Assembly (NCBI RefSeq): GCF_036370855.1
Contig: NC_088101.1
Location: forward strand, 34,496,585 to 34,560,584
Origin: Dromaius novaehollandiae
Lineage: Eukaryota > Chordata > Aves > Casuariiformes > Dromaiidae
Reading direction: 5' to 3'
Length of the DNA stretch: 64,000 nucleotides
The notes under the pieces are model-generated. The model searched no databases. It was not told where the DNA came from and saw only the letters and a program-made list of their open reading frames with translations. Position 1 is the first letter of the stretch, and each line of letters starts with the position of its first letter. The translations under genes were made by a program, and so were the position numbers. This document shows positions 25,300 through 37,469 of this stretch, in pieces.

Positions 25300-25535
25300 C
25301 TCAACACCTCATAATCTTTAATGCATTTGCCCTCATGCTTTCTGAGGCAATTTTGCTGTTTTTAGCTTACAGGTGAGAGAAAACTCAAGGAGAGGGTGCG
25401 CACAGAGTTGGTCTCTCTTCACCTCGAGTTCCCATCTGTAAGTTAAAGAGAACTGACCTGCCCAAAATCTCTTTGGTAACCTGTAGCAGGTCCAGGAATT
25501 GAGCCCGCTTCCTAGCCCAGCACCATAGCCAGGGG
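25300..25535 (-). mobile_element. Ancient MIR/L2/L3-type retroposon fragment
   Basis: Read on the plus strand it is the complement of the family tail: CCTCATAATC, TTCTGAGGCAATTTT, TTTTAGCTTACAGGTGAGAG, then TGACCTGCCCAAAATC (family TGACTTGCCCAAGGTC), then CCAGGAATTGAGCCC (family CCAGGAATTGAACCC), then CCTAGCCCAGCACCATA. The order and spacing agree well except for extra sequence between about 25405 and 25450. This is one of the clearest transposon relics in the window. It is old and non-coding. Confidence 0.7.
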
Positions 25536-25955
25536 TGTCCCCCCATCGCCCCCGCGCCCAGGGCAGCCAAACGGGGACTGTCCCGTGCAGGGAGCATGTT
25601 GGGGTGCAGGAGCGGACTCAGGTTGGGTCTGGCAAAAATTACCAAGGCAGCTTCACTGCTGGAGCACCCACCACCTCCACAAGCACAAGAGCTGACCCTC
25701 CTCTTCCATCCCCATCGCCGGGGCGTTTCGGGTACCGGCAGTGCCCCCGGCAGCAGCTCAGCACACACAGCCCCGATGCAGGAGCACTGTGCGGAGGCAG
25801 GAGGGCCACGGGCTTCACAGCACGTGGCACCACCGAGTTCATCTTCGGCAGGACTGTTAATTCCCTGCAGCACACGTGGTGCTGAGCAAAGGGGACAACT
25901 GTTGGAAGGAAGCTGACTTCACACAGTGAATTAATATGGTTTTTGTCCTTCAGCA

Positions 25956-25968
25956 TCTCTCTCTCTCT
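25956..25968. repeat. Short (TC)n repeat
   Basis: Thirteen bases of alternating T and C. Minor simple repeat. Confidence 0.85.
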
Positions 25969-26039
25969 GGCTTCTTTGTCTTTTCAGTCAATCAGAATTC
26001 TTTAAAACTCCACACGAAAGGTAAATAACAAGCCCCAGC

Positions 26040-26300
26040 TCTTTTCACCTCCAAACATAAGCGGTAAATAACATATTCCCAGTCATTCATATTCTGTGAT
26101 TTGAACTTTGTGCTGAAGGGGGTAATGTGTGTTAGCACTGGAAACATATCTCTAAGGCAGGCTGTGCTTAGCAGTTAATAGTTATGTGCTGCATACCTGC
26201 GCTGAGGAATCATTATACCCCCTGTGAGCAGCTCAGTATTTATATATAATGATCTCATTACCAGGCAGCTATTCCAATTTTATCTAGACTTTAATATTTC
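26040..26300. promoter_or_regulatory. Candidate conserved non-coding block
   Basis: AT-rich non-repetitive sequence with a symmetric homeodomain pair TAATGA-TC-TCATTA at 26247-26260, plus AGTTAATAGTTATG and TTTAATATTT. The symmetric pair with this spacing could bind homeodomain dimers. No conservation or function has been shown; the call rests on motif arrangement alone. Confidence 0.25.
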
Positions 26301-28619
26301 TTGAAGCAAAAAGCATACAAAGAGAGTTCAAAATGCCAACTCAATCAAACTCCGTATTGATGGACAATCACTCAGCTGCAAGTCAGTATAAATAGAAGAA
26401 GAAAAAGGATTATCCTCCGACCAGACTAAGCTGTCTTACTTTGCTTCACTGTCTCACTCTGGACTGGCATGAGCTGCATCCAGAACATGATGAATACCTA
26501 AGTGTTTGGGTGAAATTTTACCCGGAGTTGTACAAACGCAGCACTTCTCCTTCACTGATGCTGTGCAAAGATTTTTCTTCAGTTCCCATCCGTATAGTTC
26601 TCATCTCCCTCCTCTTCTATCCTTAGAGTTTCACTCTGAGTCCTTGTCTGGATAAATTTAAACTCTCATCATTACTTCCACACCAGGCAACTGAGCTGGG
26701 CTCAGACAGGAGACTTGCTGCAGATATTCAAAGGACAGGGGACCTCTCCTATACCCAGAATCTCCTTGTCAGCACATTGAGATCCTGGTCTTTATTCTGC
26801 TCTTTATTAAAGCAAGAGAGTTATTTTGGATTTCCCTGGGAGCAGCAAAAACACCTGACATTCCCAGAGGACCCCCAGCAGCCAGCCTCATCAGGGCCTT
26901 TACATTTGCAGTCTGCCACCTTAGACCTGCCTCACCATACTAATTGAGTTCATGCTGTGTCACTTTTGTGCTCTCTACAGATTCCCCACATGGAAGCGGG
27001 CCCTTTTTTCCGCATTCTCTGATCACATTAATATGTCGGTCATAAGGGCTAACTAACTCTTTGCAACATCTGTCACTACTTTGTCTTTCTTTTGCTCTCC
27101 TTGCTTGTTGCAGAGCCTGTGACACAGTCTGCAACAACGCTGCCTGGTAGCAAAGCGATTCATCCTGGTGCTGCACGCTGTCTTGAGCAGAGGGCAGAGA
27201 ACTAACCCAGCCTCGTGGGGACACTCTCGAGACTGGAATCGGGGGGTCCTTCTCCAACAGGGGCACTGCAGCAGCCACCAGCAACACCCCGCCCCCGCAA
27301 CACCTATCGGGCTACAGATGGACAGCGCTTGCACTGTGCTCTAGCACATGCGACAGCAAAAGTACAATATGACTGGCTGCTGGTAAGTAATCCCCAAATA
27401 TTACTTTCTTACCTAGCAAAGCCCATTTGATCTAAAACACTATCTCAGGAGTGACCTGAGACAAAACGAACCTGCCGACCAAGGTTTGTTACTCTGCAAT
27501 CCTGTTGCATGAACTGTATCTCCAGTTCGCCGAGTCCCAGGCACACACTCCTCCGCTGTAAGGAAACTCAGTAGCTCTCCTTTCAAGTGGTTCATGATAC
27601 ACGTGACACGAGTACGCAAGGCGCTGACGTTTATTTTTCTTGTCTTGTGGGTTCTTGGTTAGTTTATCCGCTTGAGTTTCTTCTAGAGGAAGTTCGATCA
27701 GGTTGTAGTAAGTATCCCTAAGAGGTTTTGGTCTCCCGCGCTGCAGTTTCTAAGCTCTGCTTTGTGTTTGTGATGGCCATCTCCGACCTTCGCAGCAGCA
27801 CCCAGGGCAGGATGCAGCTGCCCCAGCCAGAGCAGAGGTCCCTGCCTTGCCTGCTGCCGTGCCCACCTCCAGCAAACGGGTGCCCGCGGGGGGCTGCCCG
27901 GCCTCGCGCGTGGCCGCTGTGGCCAGCCCTTAGGAGAAGATCCAACAAGCTTTGGCTTCTCCTCTGTCTCCCGCCGTCCTGCTGAGCCCCAGTGCCAGGC
28001 TTGGTTGCAGCCTGAGCTGGGGGAAACAGTCGCCCCAAGGAAACGGTGGAAAAGGCTGCTGTTTGCTTACACACCTGAAAGCACAAGAGGAGCAAGAAAG
28101 GGGCAAGACTGAACTGGCTCATATACAAAACCTGACAGAACTAAGAAAGAAATGGTAAAATGGCAGCCAGGGAAAAACTACGTGTAGAGAACATAAACTG
28201 ACAACTTTATCACCGGCAAACACATTCTCCTTCCCTTAGCTTTGAGCTAGAGAAACAGACTTTCTTGGCCTGTCTGTTCATGTTCAACTGAGCGAGTAAT
28301 CTCCCAAAGCAAAGGCACCCACCCCATCCCCATCGTCTCCTTGGCTTCGTTAGGACAGCTGGAACTTTCAGACAGAGCTGAAAATCCTACCTATGATTCA
28401 GGGAATCCCAGGGAAGCTGGTTATAAAACCTCCCCTTCCTATCCAGATGTTTTAAGCTGCATGGTGCCTTTCGGAAAGGGTCTGAGGAACTGCCCTGGTT
28501 ACCCCGAATCGGCAGGCGTTACAAGGCCGCTCTCTCGGCTCTGCACGCTGGCCAGGGAAAAGCACGGGAACAGCACCGAGGGGGTCGTCTGTTATTTCGG
28601 AGGCTGTGTGAAAGTTATC

Positions 28620-28930
28620 CCTATCTCATAAAAATCACCCCGTGTACAATCATCATCCAAGTGCTGATAATGTATTCATCATTAGATTGGAAGAAATTAA
28701 AGTTTGTGTGCCAGTACTGAGTTTGCCAGGCTTGCATTTTCAGCTCCAGTGTACAGCCGTATCATTGTATCGCTTTGGCTGTTTTTGTCATATTATTTGT
28801 TCCTATGACAATGGCTCAGTTATTTCCCTGGGCAGTTTGTTGCACAATATGACCACGTTTTTGCTCACTTCTATTAGGGGCTTGTGCACTACATAAACAT
28901 GATAATCATATCGTCACCCCGATGACTGCT
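28620..28930. promoter_or_regulatory. Candidate conserved non-coding block
   Basis: Complex AT-leaning sequence with CTGATAATG, CATCATTAGATTG, GACAATGG (SOX core) and GATAATCATATCG. Free of simple repeats and of recognisable transposon sequence. It resembles vertebrate enhancer sequence in composition; this is inference. Confidence 0.25.
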
Positions 28931-29423
28931 CAGTATTGCACAGAAGAGGCTAGCTGTCCTCCTACAAATCTTATAAACTGCACTTACATTTACAGTAAGT
29001 TCATATTCAGTAACAAGTACTCATAAATACTCATTTTAGAGTATGCACTGCAGCTACAAAATCTTCTGCACAAATTGGTAACTACCGAGCTGACCATCTG
29101 TCTCCTGTTGTATGTTGTTATCCATCAGTTTTCACTCCTAATGACTAAAGTCCTATATTGCAGTCAGGTGGTTGTGATATAGCATATGATGCATCAGGCA
29201 AAATAGTAAGTACAACTTTCTGGCAGCACCAATAACCTAAAAGGCATCTATAATTATAATCTGTCCTGTTCACTATAAGCCACAATTAATTTTCCTCACC
29301 TGTGCATTTTTTCTTTCAGACCTAAATTTATTTTCAGCTAAGCTCAAAGGCTGGAAGAGGGAAACTAAGTGTTTTCATCTTTCATTAGAGATACTGAGAT
29401 GCATTCCATATTTTCCCATTCCT

Positions 29424-29455
29424 TGTATAGTTTACACCAGGGCAAAGTATGGGTT
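29424..29455. repeat. Possible ancient amniote repeat trace
   Basis: GTATAGTTTACACCAGGGCAAAG resembles the TAACTTACACCAGGGCAGAG end of a widespread old amniote repeat. It is only about 25 matching bases, so chance similarity is possible. Confidence 0.25.
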
Positions 29456-31390
29456 TGATAAGAGCAAAATGATTGCTACAGGTATTGGCCATCATAAGAT
29501 AAGAATACTAATAAAGATGTAACAGCATGAGCTAGCAACTGCAATACGTGTACGAGGTTTCTGCAGGACTTACACTCTGCTTGCCCACCACATACTGAAG
29601 TCTGCACTGCACAGCTTCTTGGGAAAGGTTATAGCTGGCAGAGTTACACCTAGCTTATACCTACCTGCACTGTAATCACACCTTTGCTTGCTGCACAAGC
29701 ATACTTTTCAAATGTGCTTATTCAAAGGCAATAAATATGCCTGTTGAAAGGCAATATGGTTTGCCTCCTGCGCACCTTTGCTCAGCTTGAAGATATCATG
29801 CAGCCCTTGCCTTTTTTTCAGACAATATTTGAAACGCCATCCACTTCTTGCTTTCAGAACAAGAAAGCATTGCTAAGGGCAAAGGCCTTTGCTCTGCAGC
29901 ATATGAGTTTATCTTTCTCTTATTTCCTAATCCTATTATCTGTATCTGTTTTATCTATTAAACCCAAACTCAGCTGTATTCTAGCTCCATTAAAAACCAC
30001 CCAGCAGTATATCTTCAGCAATCAGAAGCTCACTTACTAATGCTACTTTTTGGGCATCGCACTCTAAACTACCCTTTATGTACTCTTTTCTACAGAAGCC
30101 CTTCCTACAGTTCAGGATCCCTTTATGGCATGAACACTCTTCTTTGCATCTGTCACCCAAAAGCATTTTCTGAGTATCTGTTTTCATTAACTCAGGGAAA
30201 TAACTTGTGCTTGCAACCATGGAGCCTTCTTAAGTGAATCCCTATTTGTTGAAAGAAAAGACTTCTTAAAAAGATAAGATCTGGTGCAACAAAGCTATCC
30301 ACTCTCTGCTAACGATTTACTTAACCAATGTAAGACAGCAATCTGGTGATCCTACTGAAAATGAGGTTGCACTGTAAATAATATGCATAATAGCACAACA
30401 CATTAAAGCTGTAATTTGATTTTCCTCTGGATATCAAACTCTCATATTATTAGTCTATGCAGCAGCAGCAGGCAATAAGGAGAGCATTTGTTACACAGCA
30501 AAACTAGCTCTTAGCAGTCAGCTATACCCATTAATATCCAGTTTTACTGTATTTCAGGAACTTTGCTCTAACATCAATATTTAGACCTCCTCAGTCAGTA
30601 TACATATGTCCATAGGAACATGCCATGAGTCGAATACCCTTCCCTGCTTTCCCTTTCCTCTTCCATGCCCTCCCTACCTAATTCACACCTGTTTATAGAG
30701 GGTTTTATCCCTGCAACCCTATCATTCATGCAGCTTGTTTCAGCACAATGTTCCTACCAACTTTTTTCCCATTAAATACTTGCTTAAGACCTGGGCAGCT
30801 CTGACTGGAGTATCTGAAAACATCCTAACTTGGTAGCAAAGGTATGACCACTCTCACTCAGCTATTCATTGCAGCCATTACAATGTCAATTTGCGACTTT
30901 ATGGAGTAGACAGCCCGTCTGTCTCAGCATAGACTCTGTATCCTTAACTTAAGCCGAAAGCAGTCTTCTCATTACGTTTTGATAGCCCAAAGCCACGGGA
31001 AATAGCAAGCAGGCTGGGCATTTCTATGCTTTGTTAAAGTGAAAGGACAATCAACATCAGGAACATTAGCGGTGGCAGAACACAAGATTGCTCAGCAGTG
31101 TATGAAAAGAAAACTAGTCATCTGAATTGAATTTTCAACCGGGGCCTAAGAGGCCAAATTTAATCATCCACCTAAAATTATCACACAAGTCAATATTCCC
31201 TGCTTCCCTTTGCAAGGGAAAGAAACTGATTCTCTATTTTTCAGTCAAGCAGGTGGCCCTGAGGCAGCTAACCAGCTGGCTGATAGCTAAATACCTTTGC
31301 CAAGACAAAAGCTAGTAGCATGATTGATTATCTTCCTATTGCACTGGAAGTGGACCCTCTTTGCCAGTCAGACTGCTGCGCCCCTGCTCC

Positions 31391-31860
31391 CCTAGCATGC
31401 AGTAAAACTCGTCGGAGAGCTGCCGGCAGTGGTCCCAAACGCCGGCTGCTGACCGGCCTCTGCTCTAGCTAGCAGCTCGGGTCAGGACAGTCTACTGACG
31501 GGGCACCGATAAAATTGCTCTGAATCTTAAATTTCATTTTAGAGCCTCCGAAGAGGTACCGGCAATATCAGCCAGGCTGTGCATCCCTCCGCTTGCCCAT
31601 GGAGGAGCTGCCACCGTGGCGCGTGGGGCTGGAGGAGCGTGGGGGGCCGCAGGCAGCTGGCACCGGCAGCAGCCTCCCGCGGAGCCGCAGCACCACCAAG
31701 CTCCACGCAGCCGGCAAAGCACTGCTTGCAAGCCGGGCAAACACCCAGGCCGTGCGAGCCAGCCATGCCCCAGCTCGTGTTCAGTTTACAGGCAGTCCCC
31801 AGTCTGTCTGCGCTGCGCTGCAGTCATGCTTCTGATTGCTTCGTTTCCTGCAGCGCTTGC
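31391..31860. other. GC-rich, CpG-containing patch
   Basis: GC content rises sharply over the flanks, with many CpG (for example GCCGGCAG, ACGCCGGC, GACCGGCC, GTGGCGCGTGG). Overlapping open frames of 68-163 codons occur on both strands, which is expected of GC-rich DNA and is not evidence of coding. It could be a weak CpG island. No TATA box or Inr arrangement stands out. Confidence 0.4.
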
Positions 31861-32539
31861 TAAGATCGGCCGTAGTTTTGTTCGTGCTCCTGCGAGAAGG
31901 AACACTCATGAGTCCCATCACAGCTCCTGCTCCTCCTCAGATCGCATCCTGGCTTTTGTACATAAACACACACTGACCCGTTCACAGGTTTTGTTGGGCA
32001 CCACATCTGGGCACATGCACACAGGCGCCCGAAAACTGAGGGGTAGAACAAAAATACAACCAAAGGCAAAGTCTGCCGTTCCTGTCAGTCCTTTACTAAT
32101 TCAATAGGAAGATGGTCTACGCGCTAGACGTGACCCACCATGTCCTGGTCTGGCTGTGATGGGAGGGTGTGCAGCCCGGGAAAAACACGCTCATACAACC
32201 GAGTGACATTAACACCTACTTGAATTGCAGAAGCTGAAGTCAAAGCTAACCAATGACTGACTGATCTCTTAGGCTCCAGCTGCTGGGAAATACATGTTCA
32301 TCAGATCTGGTCGCTCCTTTCTAGCCCTCTAGCCTTCTGACAGCTTTTGTGAGCTCTCTCACAAAACCCCCATCCAGCCCATTTCAGATCCAATCCTCGC
32401 AGCCAAGTGATCCATCCCAAATCCAGGCTCAGCTTCGAAATCAAGCCGATATATTCCAGGTTCAGCTGCCCTTTGCTTCCACTTCTGGGGCCAAAAAGCT
32501 TGGAGAGAAGGATGGGAGCCAGGGCCTGGCATCCCTATG

Positions 32540-32650
32540 TCCAGCCCTGGCATGGATAAGCTTCACAGCCCTTTTTGTTTTTTCGTGCCTCAGTTTTCAC
32601 GTGTGTGAAATGACTGTGGCAAAAATAGTACATGTACATTAAGAGAAGAA
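32540..32650 (+). mobile_element. Ancient MIR-type retroposon fragment
   Basis: The order CATGGATAAGCTTCACAGCC, then GTGCCTCAGTTTTCAC, then GTGTGTGAAATGACTGTGG, then AAAATAGTACATGTAC matches the family order GGCAAGTCACTTAACC, TGCCTCAGTTTCC, TCTGTAAAATGGGG, ATAATAGTACCTACC. It is degenerate but in register over about 90 bases. The exact subfamily is not determinable by eye. Confidence 0.6.
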
Positions 32651-33340
32651 ACCAAGTGTAAAATGAAGAACTATAAGGCTGCAAGCTTGTTTCTCATTAT
32701 CTCCCTGTCAAGCCCCTCTTCCCATCCTAGCCTGCTTTTAATCACCCTGTCCATGGAGCCCCATCACCGTTCCCATCTCTTCCACTCTGCACAGAGGAAT
32801 CACAGCACAGCCTGTGCATGAGGATACCATAAAATGTTTTTCTGAACATTTCTTGAGGCAGGAGAAGCTCTGCAGATTCCCATGTGCCTGACACAGGCAA
32901 AGGGCAATCATAAATTATAGGAGCAATGTCTGGGCCTGAGGACAGGTGGATGTGAGGTAAAACATACAGAAATAGCCATAAAGTAGAAAGGAAAAGAAGT
33001 TATCCTTCCTCTAAGAGATTTTGCAGATGTATTTTATATGACATTTTAACTGGGAGGCACATGAAAGGAAAATGTTTAAAATGTAGATTGTTCCAGTTGC
33101 GAGGAGGTTTCCATCCCAGCCAATGCAAATCTTTAGGGAAAATGGCACAGGTTTTGTTCGAGTCCTGGGTTACAAATCTGTAAATCAGGAGTGTCTGTGT
33201 CTCTTTATGAAGAAAGAGTATTTTCTTTTACTTTTAGGGGGTGAGGGGGGACAAGAAGGGGGAGAGGCCTGAGCCAGCAAATGCAGATTCGTGTCCAATT
33301 AGGTGTATAATTCCCATGAGTTCAATCTGCTCATGAGCAA

Positions 33341-33379
33341 ATTGACCTTCCACATCAGTTTCTGCAGGATCAGGCCCTA
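33341..33379. repeat. Ancient amniote repeat end
   Basis: ATTGACCTTCCACATCAGTT followed by TCTGCAGGATCAGGCCCTA tracks the common old amniote repeat end (ATTGACTTCAATGGGAGTT then TGCAGGATCAGGCCC). The last 17 bases match nearly perfectly. The body upstream is unrecognisable. Confidence 0.5.
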
Positions 33380-34530
33380 TAACAACATTAAAGCCAAGGA
33401 GTGGGTAGGAATTACAAAATTACAAAGAATTACAAAAACAGCTTCCACAACGCACAAAATGCCTCAGGCTGATACCTACGAACGCGCCGCGGTCTCCGGA
33501 GACAAATTCTCCCGTACCAGCGCTCTCCCTGTGTCACAGAGACATTGCCTGCTCGGTTTCAGGTTTTTTAGATGAAGGCAAGAAAAAGAAATACTTCAGT
33601 AAAACTATGTGCAGTTCATGGAAGGAGTTTGCTGTAACTGCCATGTTACTTTTTTTATATTACAAGGGGAACCAGCAAGGTAGGTTGGGAATATTGGAAA
33701 CAACACAAAGGGAGCGAAGCATTTGCAGTGTAAATAATTACATTATTTCTTGTGCATATCTCGGCACCACAGCTGTACGCTTCAGCTTTGCCTGAGGACC
33801 CGTTACCAGGCTGCAGCCCGAGGCGTAAGGCTCGAGTCTGCATGGCACCAGGGGTTGCGATCGCTGGGATTACCCAGACCTCGAGCAAACGCCCACGAAC
33901 TTTGCGGAGCGGAGGGCACAGATTCACTACATTTCATGAAGTACTAACTAAGGCTGGATCCCTGCGTGGGGTTAAAGGAAAGGGAGCGTAAATGCTGAAG
34001 GGGCTGGAAGGATTTGCCTCAGCTCTGAGGAGGGCTGTGGCAAACGTTCACCACGAAAAACGCTAGTATTCAAGGATTTGCATTTCATCAAAACAGTTGC
34101 ATTCGGAGCTTGAACAAGGGCATCCTGAGATCCGTTTCACTCACTTGAATTCCTCTTCTGAGCACAAACCCAATTACATTTCAAAATGCAAAATGTATTT
34201 ATCTTTCAGATATTTTACTTTTAACACAAATTAGGATTCCTGTATGATTGTGAGGAAACTTGCCACCTCATGAAACCCATATTTTCTGCATTCCTCAGTC
34301 TCCCTGGATACAAAAAACCCAAAGGTGTAAAGTATTACGAAAGCTAAAACGTATCCGAGTCAACTGGAACCGTGAAGATTTTTTTCTTGGTGGTCACAGA
34401 ACTGTGAAACACTTTGCGTTCTCCGTGCATATAGTTTATAAGATAACAGCACCGGGATGGCGTACGAAAGTATGAAATCAGTGAAAGAGAAATCAAGACA
34501 GACACCAAAACACAAGAATGAGGCAATCCT

Positions 34531-34795
34531 CGTGCAGCCGAGGTACCCGCTGGCACATACCCCGGGGAGTGCTAGCCGTGCGCACAGGTTGTGCCCATCT
34601 CACCTTCGCTCGCGTGAGGAGCGCCGTGACACGTTACCGCATGAATTTTTCATGGCGTCTCCCTTGCCAGCCGCCCTCTGCCGCAGGGTCGCAGGCCTGG
34701 CCATGGGCTTCGGCAAACGGCACGTTCCCGCAGCCCCAGCTCCCACCTCCCTTCCCGCGCGGCGAGGGCTTCTCCGAGGGGCTGAAGAGAAGCGA
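34531..34795. other. Small CpG island
   Basis: I count 27 CpG in this stretch of about 265 bp, far above the flanking AT-rich sequence. Open frames of 134-144 codons cross it on the plus strand, but their products are Arg/Ala/Pro-rich compositional shadows. It could be a promoter-type or orphan CpG island; no transcript evidence is available. Confidence 0.5.
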
Positions 34796-34831
34796 AATTA
34801 TTTTCCAGAATTATTCCAGAATTATTTCCAG
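34796..34831. repeat. Three-unit minisatellite
   Basis: Three tandem units of AATTATTTCCAG, 13, 11 and 12 bases long and differing only in the T-run, followed by AATTTTT. Simple local expansion immediately after the CpG-rich patch. Confidence 0.9.
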
Positions 34832-36063
34832 AATTTTTGTGCGTGGTTTGGGGACAAATTGCATGCCAAGCTCAAAAAAAAAAAAAGATAGTAAGGGTCC
34901 TATCGACCATGAACAAAGGTAGCAGGGCAGTAATGTCGTGCAGAGGTTGCTGGCCCACGGGCAGAGTGGGCAGGTGCTCTCTGCAGAGCACGGCATCTCC
35001 AACTACAGCAAGGGGCAAAAGACATGCCAGAGACAGGGAGAAGTAGGACCATGCTCGGGAGGCAGCTCTGCTCCGAGTCCGAGCACCCGCGGGGCCGGGA
35101 CATCGAAGGGAAGCTGCAAAAGCCCCTGCGGGAGCCCCAGCAAGGACCCCAACTCGGGGCAGGGCAGTGCGCAGGGTAGCACAGGGACCTCCTTGACCTG
35201 CATGAGCATCCCAGAAAGGCTAAAGAGGATGGGGGGCAAAAGATGACAGTAAGAGGATATTCAGCTTCACTTATCTCCCTTTCTATCTGCAAATATCCTT
35301 TGACAATTCTAAAGGCAAATTAAGTTATACCCATGTTTGAGATACAAAGGTGTTCGGGAGTAACAGAGGTAAGATTTCGCCCTGGATTCTGATTATGTGC
35401 TGTTAAAATACAGAAACCCTAACAAGAAATACAGAGAATTTCAAAAACTCTTGAACTTCTCCAGGCCGTAAGACAATTCCTATCCCAACCAAAGCTTATC
35501 CTTAGCCAAAGTCAGCTTTAAAAAAAAAAAAGGCATTGGATCTTGAGAAGATATTCAGGAAAGGTACATCAATAAAACAAGAATTGCTCACATATAAATC
35601 TCCCTTGAACCTTTACCTCATAATACTTGATTCTAAAATGTCTAGATTTTGAAAGATGCTTGGTAAATTTTTTTCAGTGTTGTATTTCTTTTTTAAAGAC
35701 ATCTACAAAACTCTTTCACAGAAAAGAAACAACCTGAGGTTAGAGAAACCTGGAGAAACCTCAAAATACATTTAGAAATGTAAGGTAGGGAAAATTTATT
35801 CAAGAGTGGAGAAAAGGGGCAAAAAATAAAATTACCCCAGCCTCAACACTCCTACTTATAAATTCCAACCCTCAAAACACTCCAAAATCCTGGTGACAGA
35901 CTTATACTTTCAACCTAGCTAAAACCAACAGGTTTGGGTTAGTTCAGCATAGTCCAAGCGAGGAGACAACACGAGGCCTTCACAGACAAAACTCTCAGTA
36001 GCAGATTTTTGTTGGCTTACAGTCAACAATAAAATGCAGCTGAGGATACCAGCTGGGGTAAAA

Positions 36064-36238
36064 TCGTGACACTGTCGAAGTCGCCCTGTAACACCCTGGG
36101 TAACGTGCTGGCCCTGCTCCCGTCCAGGATGACATCTCTGCCAGGGCGATGCCCCCAGGAGGGTGTCGCTGCCCGTCGCCCGCAGCCGTCTCGCGGAGCA
36201 GCGCCTTGCCGCCCAGCGCCACATCGGCCGGCCCCCGC
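36064..36238. other. Small CpG island
   Basis: Nineteen CpG in about 175 bp, with GC-rich sequence at the right end (TCGCGGAGCAGCGCC). Overlapping frames of 64-101 codons on both strands are compositional. Promoter activity is possible but unsupported. Confidence 0.45.
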
Positions 36239-37203
36239 CAGCTTTATCAGCACTGCCTGAAAGAGTCCAAAACTGCCTCCTGCACCGCAGCCCCCGGATT
36301 ATAAACGATGCTTTTTAGAGAGGCCATTTCCAAGCAAATCGCATACTGCTTTGCGTTCAGCGCCATTCCCCTCTAAAACAAAAGGAGGAAATGCCACGAA
36401 TCACTTTTAACCTATTTTTCATTACTGTTGCTGAGAAGAACATGCTAAAAGTAATACCAACTATAAGGACAAGCTGAAGTGTGGGTGTGTGGCAGGTATA
36501 AGTCTGCTTTTCTTTGCCTTCATGAGCGTCAGTAATTCTTTTCATATCGCATTATCAGGGGAGCGCATAATGTCCCCATGCGGCGGAAAAAAAATTCTGT
36601 TTCTCTTCCCACCCATTTTTCACATCCAAATTCCTGCCTGATAGCCCCTGATGATGACAAAAGAAGGCAAAATCAAGTTTCAATTTCCTCCTTGACCATT
36701 TTCCCATAACGAAGCAGGTCTCTGCAAAAGCCTTTTCTCTGTCTGGCCATTCTGTCTCAGCAGATCAGCACAAATACATTTTTGACAAGGATAATGCTCA
36801 TTTTTAGGCGAGGAATAACCCTCTATATCCAACCTGCCAAAGCTGCGGCTTATGCGTTTTCGCTCCCTCCTGCTATCAGTCCCGCATTTCCCTGCAAACA
36901 TCACACGGATGTCTCGGTCAGCGCACATTAAAGGCTTAGCTCGGCCAGGTCTCTGAAAGAAAATTTAACAGTGGGAATATGCCAGGTGCAGAAAGAAAAG
37001 AGGAAAGAAAAGAGCCTTCTCTGTTGGAAAATGAAACTTTGTATCTTGGGGAAAAATACAACATGTGCTCTGCAGGATGCATTATGAACCCCCTATTGCA
37101 TGCGGGATTTATGATCAAGGTCTCTTTTCCACAAGGATCTCCAAGCGACAAGCGGATGGTGTCACACAAATCTGCCTGCAGCGCCCTTTCCGAAAGCCTT
37201 TAC

Positions 37204-37216
37204 TGCCATCTAATGG
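37204..37216 (-). promoter_or_regulatory. CTCF-like motif
   Basis: TGCCATCTAATGG matches the reverse form of the CTCF core (TGCCMYCTRSTGG) at 12 of 13 positions, the mismatch being A for G/C at the tenth. One near-match in 64 kb is not far from chance expectation, so occupancy is uncertain. Confidence 0.25.
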
Positions 37217-37469
37217 CACTTTTCGATAATGCCTGCACTGGGCTGTTCTTCAAGCAGTGCTCAGAGAAATGAGTCTCCTAAGGCACCTTCCTCCCACGCT
37301 GCCCCAGTGCCCTCCTGGGAAACCAGTCACACCGTTCACGGCCAGGCGATAACTACTGGGTACTGCCTTGGTCAATAGGGAGCTACGTGTATTAATGCCG
37401 GTTTGGCAGCCAAAGCACCACTAGCAAATGATAGATTTATATGCGAGTGTATATATCTCTCTCTAAATA

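Larger units (their letters stand above)
25536..31390. other. Non-coding stretch, no gene seen
   Basis: No gene is supported. A GC- and CpG-richer patch at about 25540-25850 and another at 27760-27990 generate overlapping open frames on both strands (up to 162 codons), a sign of composition rather than coding. Enhancer-like blocks at 26040-26300 and 28620-28930 and an old repeat trace at 29424-29455 are listed separately. Confidence 0.65.
31861..34530. other. Non-coding stretch
   Basis: No gene is supported. It contains an old retroposon fragment (32540-32650), an old repeat end (33341-33379) and a short CpG cluster at 33476-33500. The remainder is unremarkable. Confidence 0.7.
34832..37469. 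other. Non-coding mosaic stretch
   Basis: No gene is supported. A second CpG-richer zone lies near 35055-35180 and a third at 36064-36238. Between them the DNA is AT-rich with A-runs (34874-34886, 35520-35532). A minus-strand frame at 36680-36928 contains an internal AG acceptor-like site but has no supporting donor or recognisable product. Confidence 0.65.

Noticed and set aside
25385..25873. 162-codon minus-strand frame
   Set aside because: Part of it reads the ancient retroposon fragment and the rest a GC-rich patch with frames on both strands.
26940..27287. 115-codon minus-strand frame with natural-looking composition
   Set aside because: No purine-first codon periodicity, no splice signals in register, and no recognised family.
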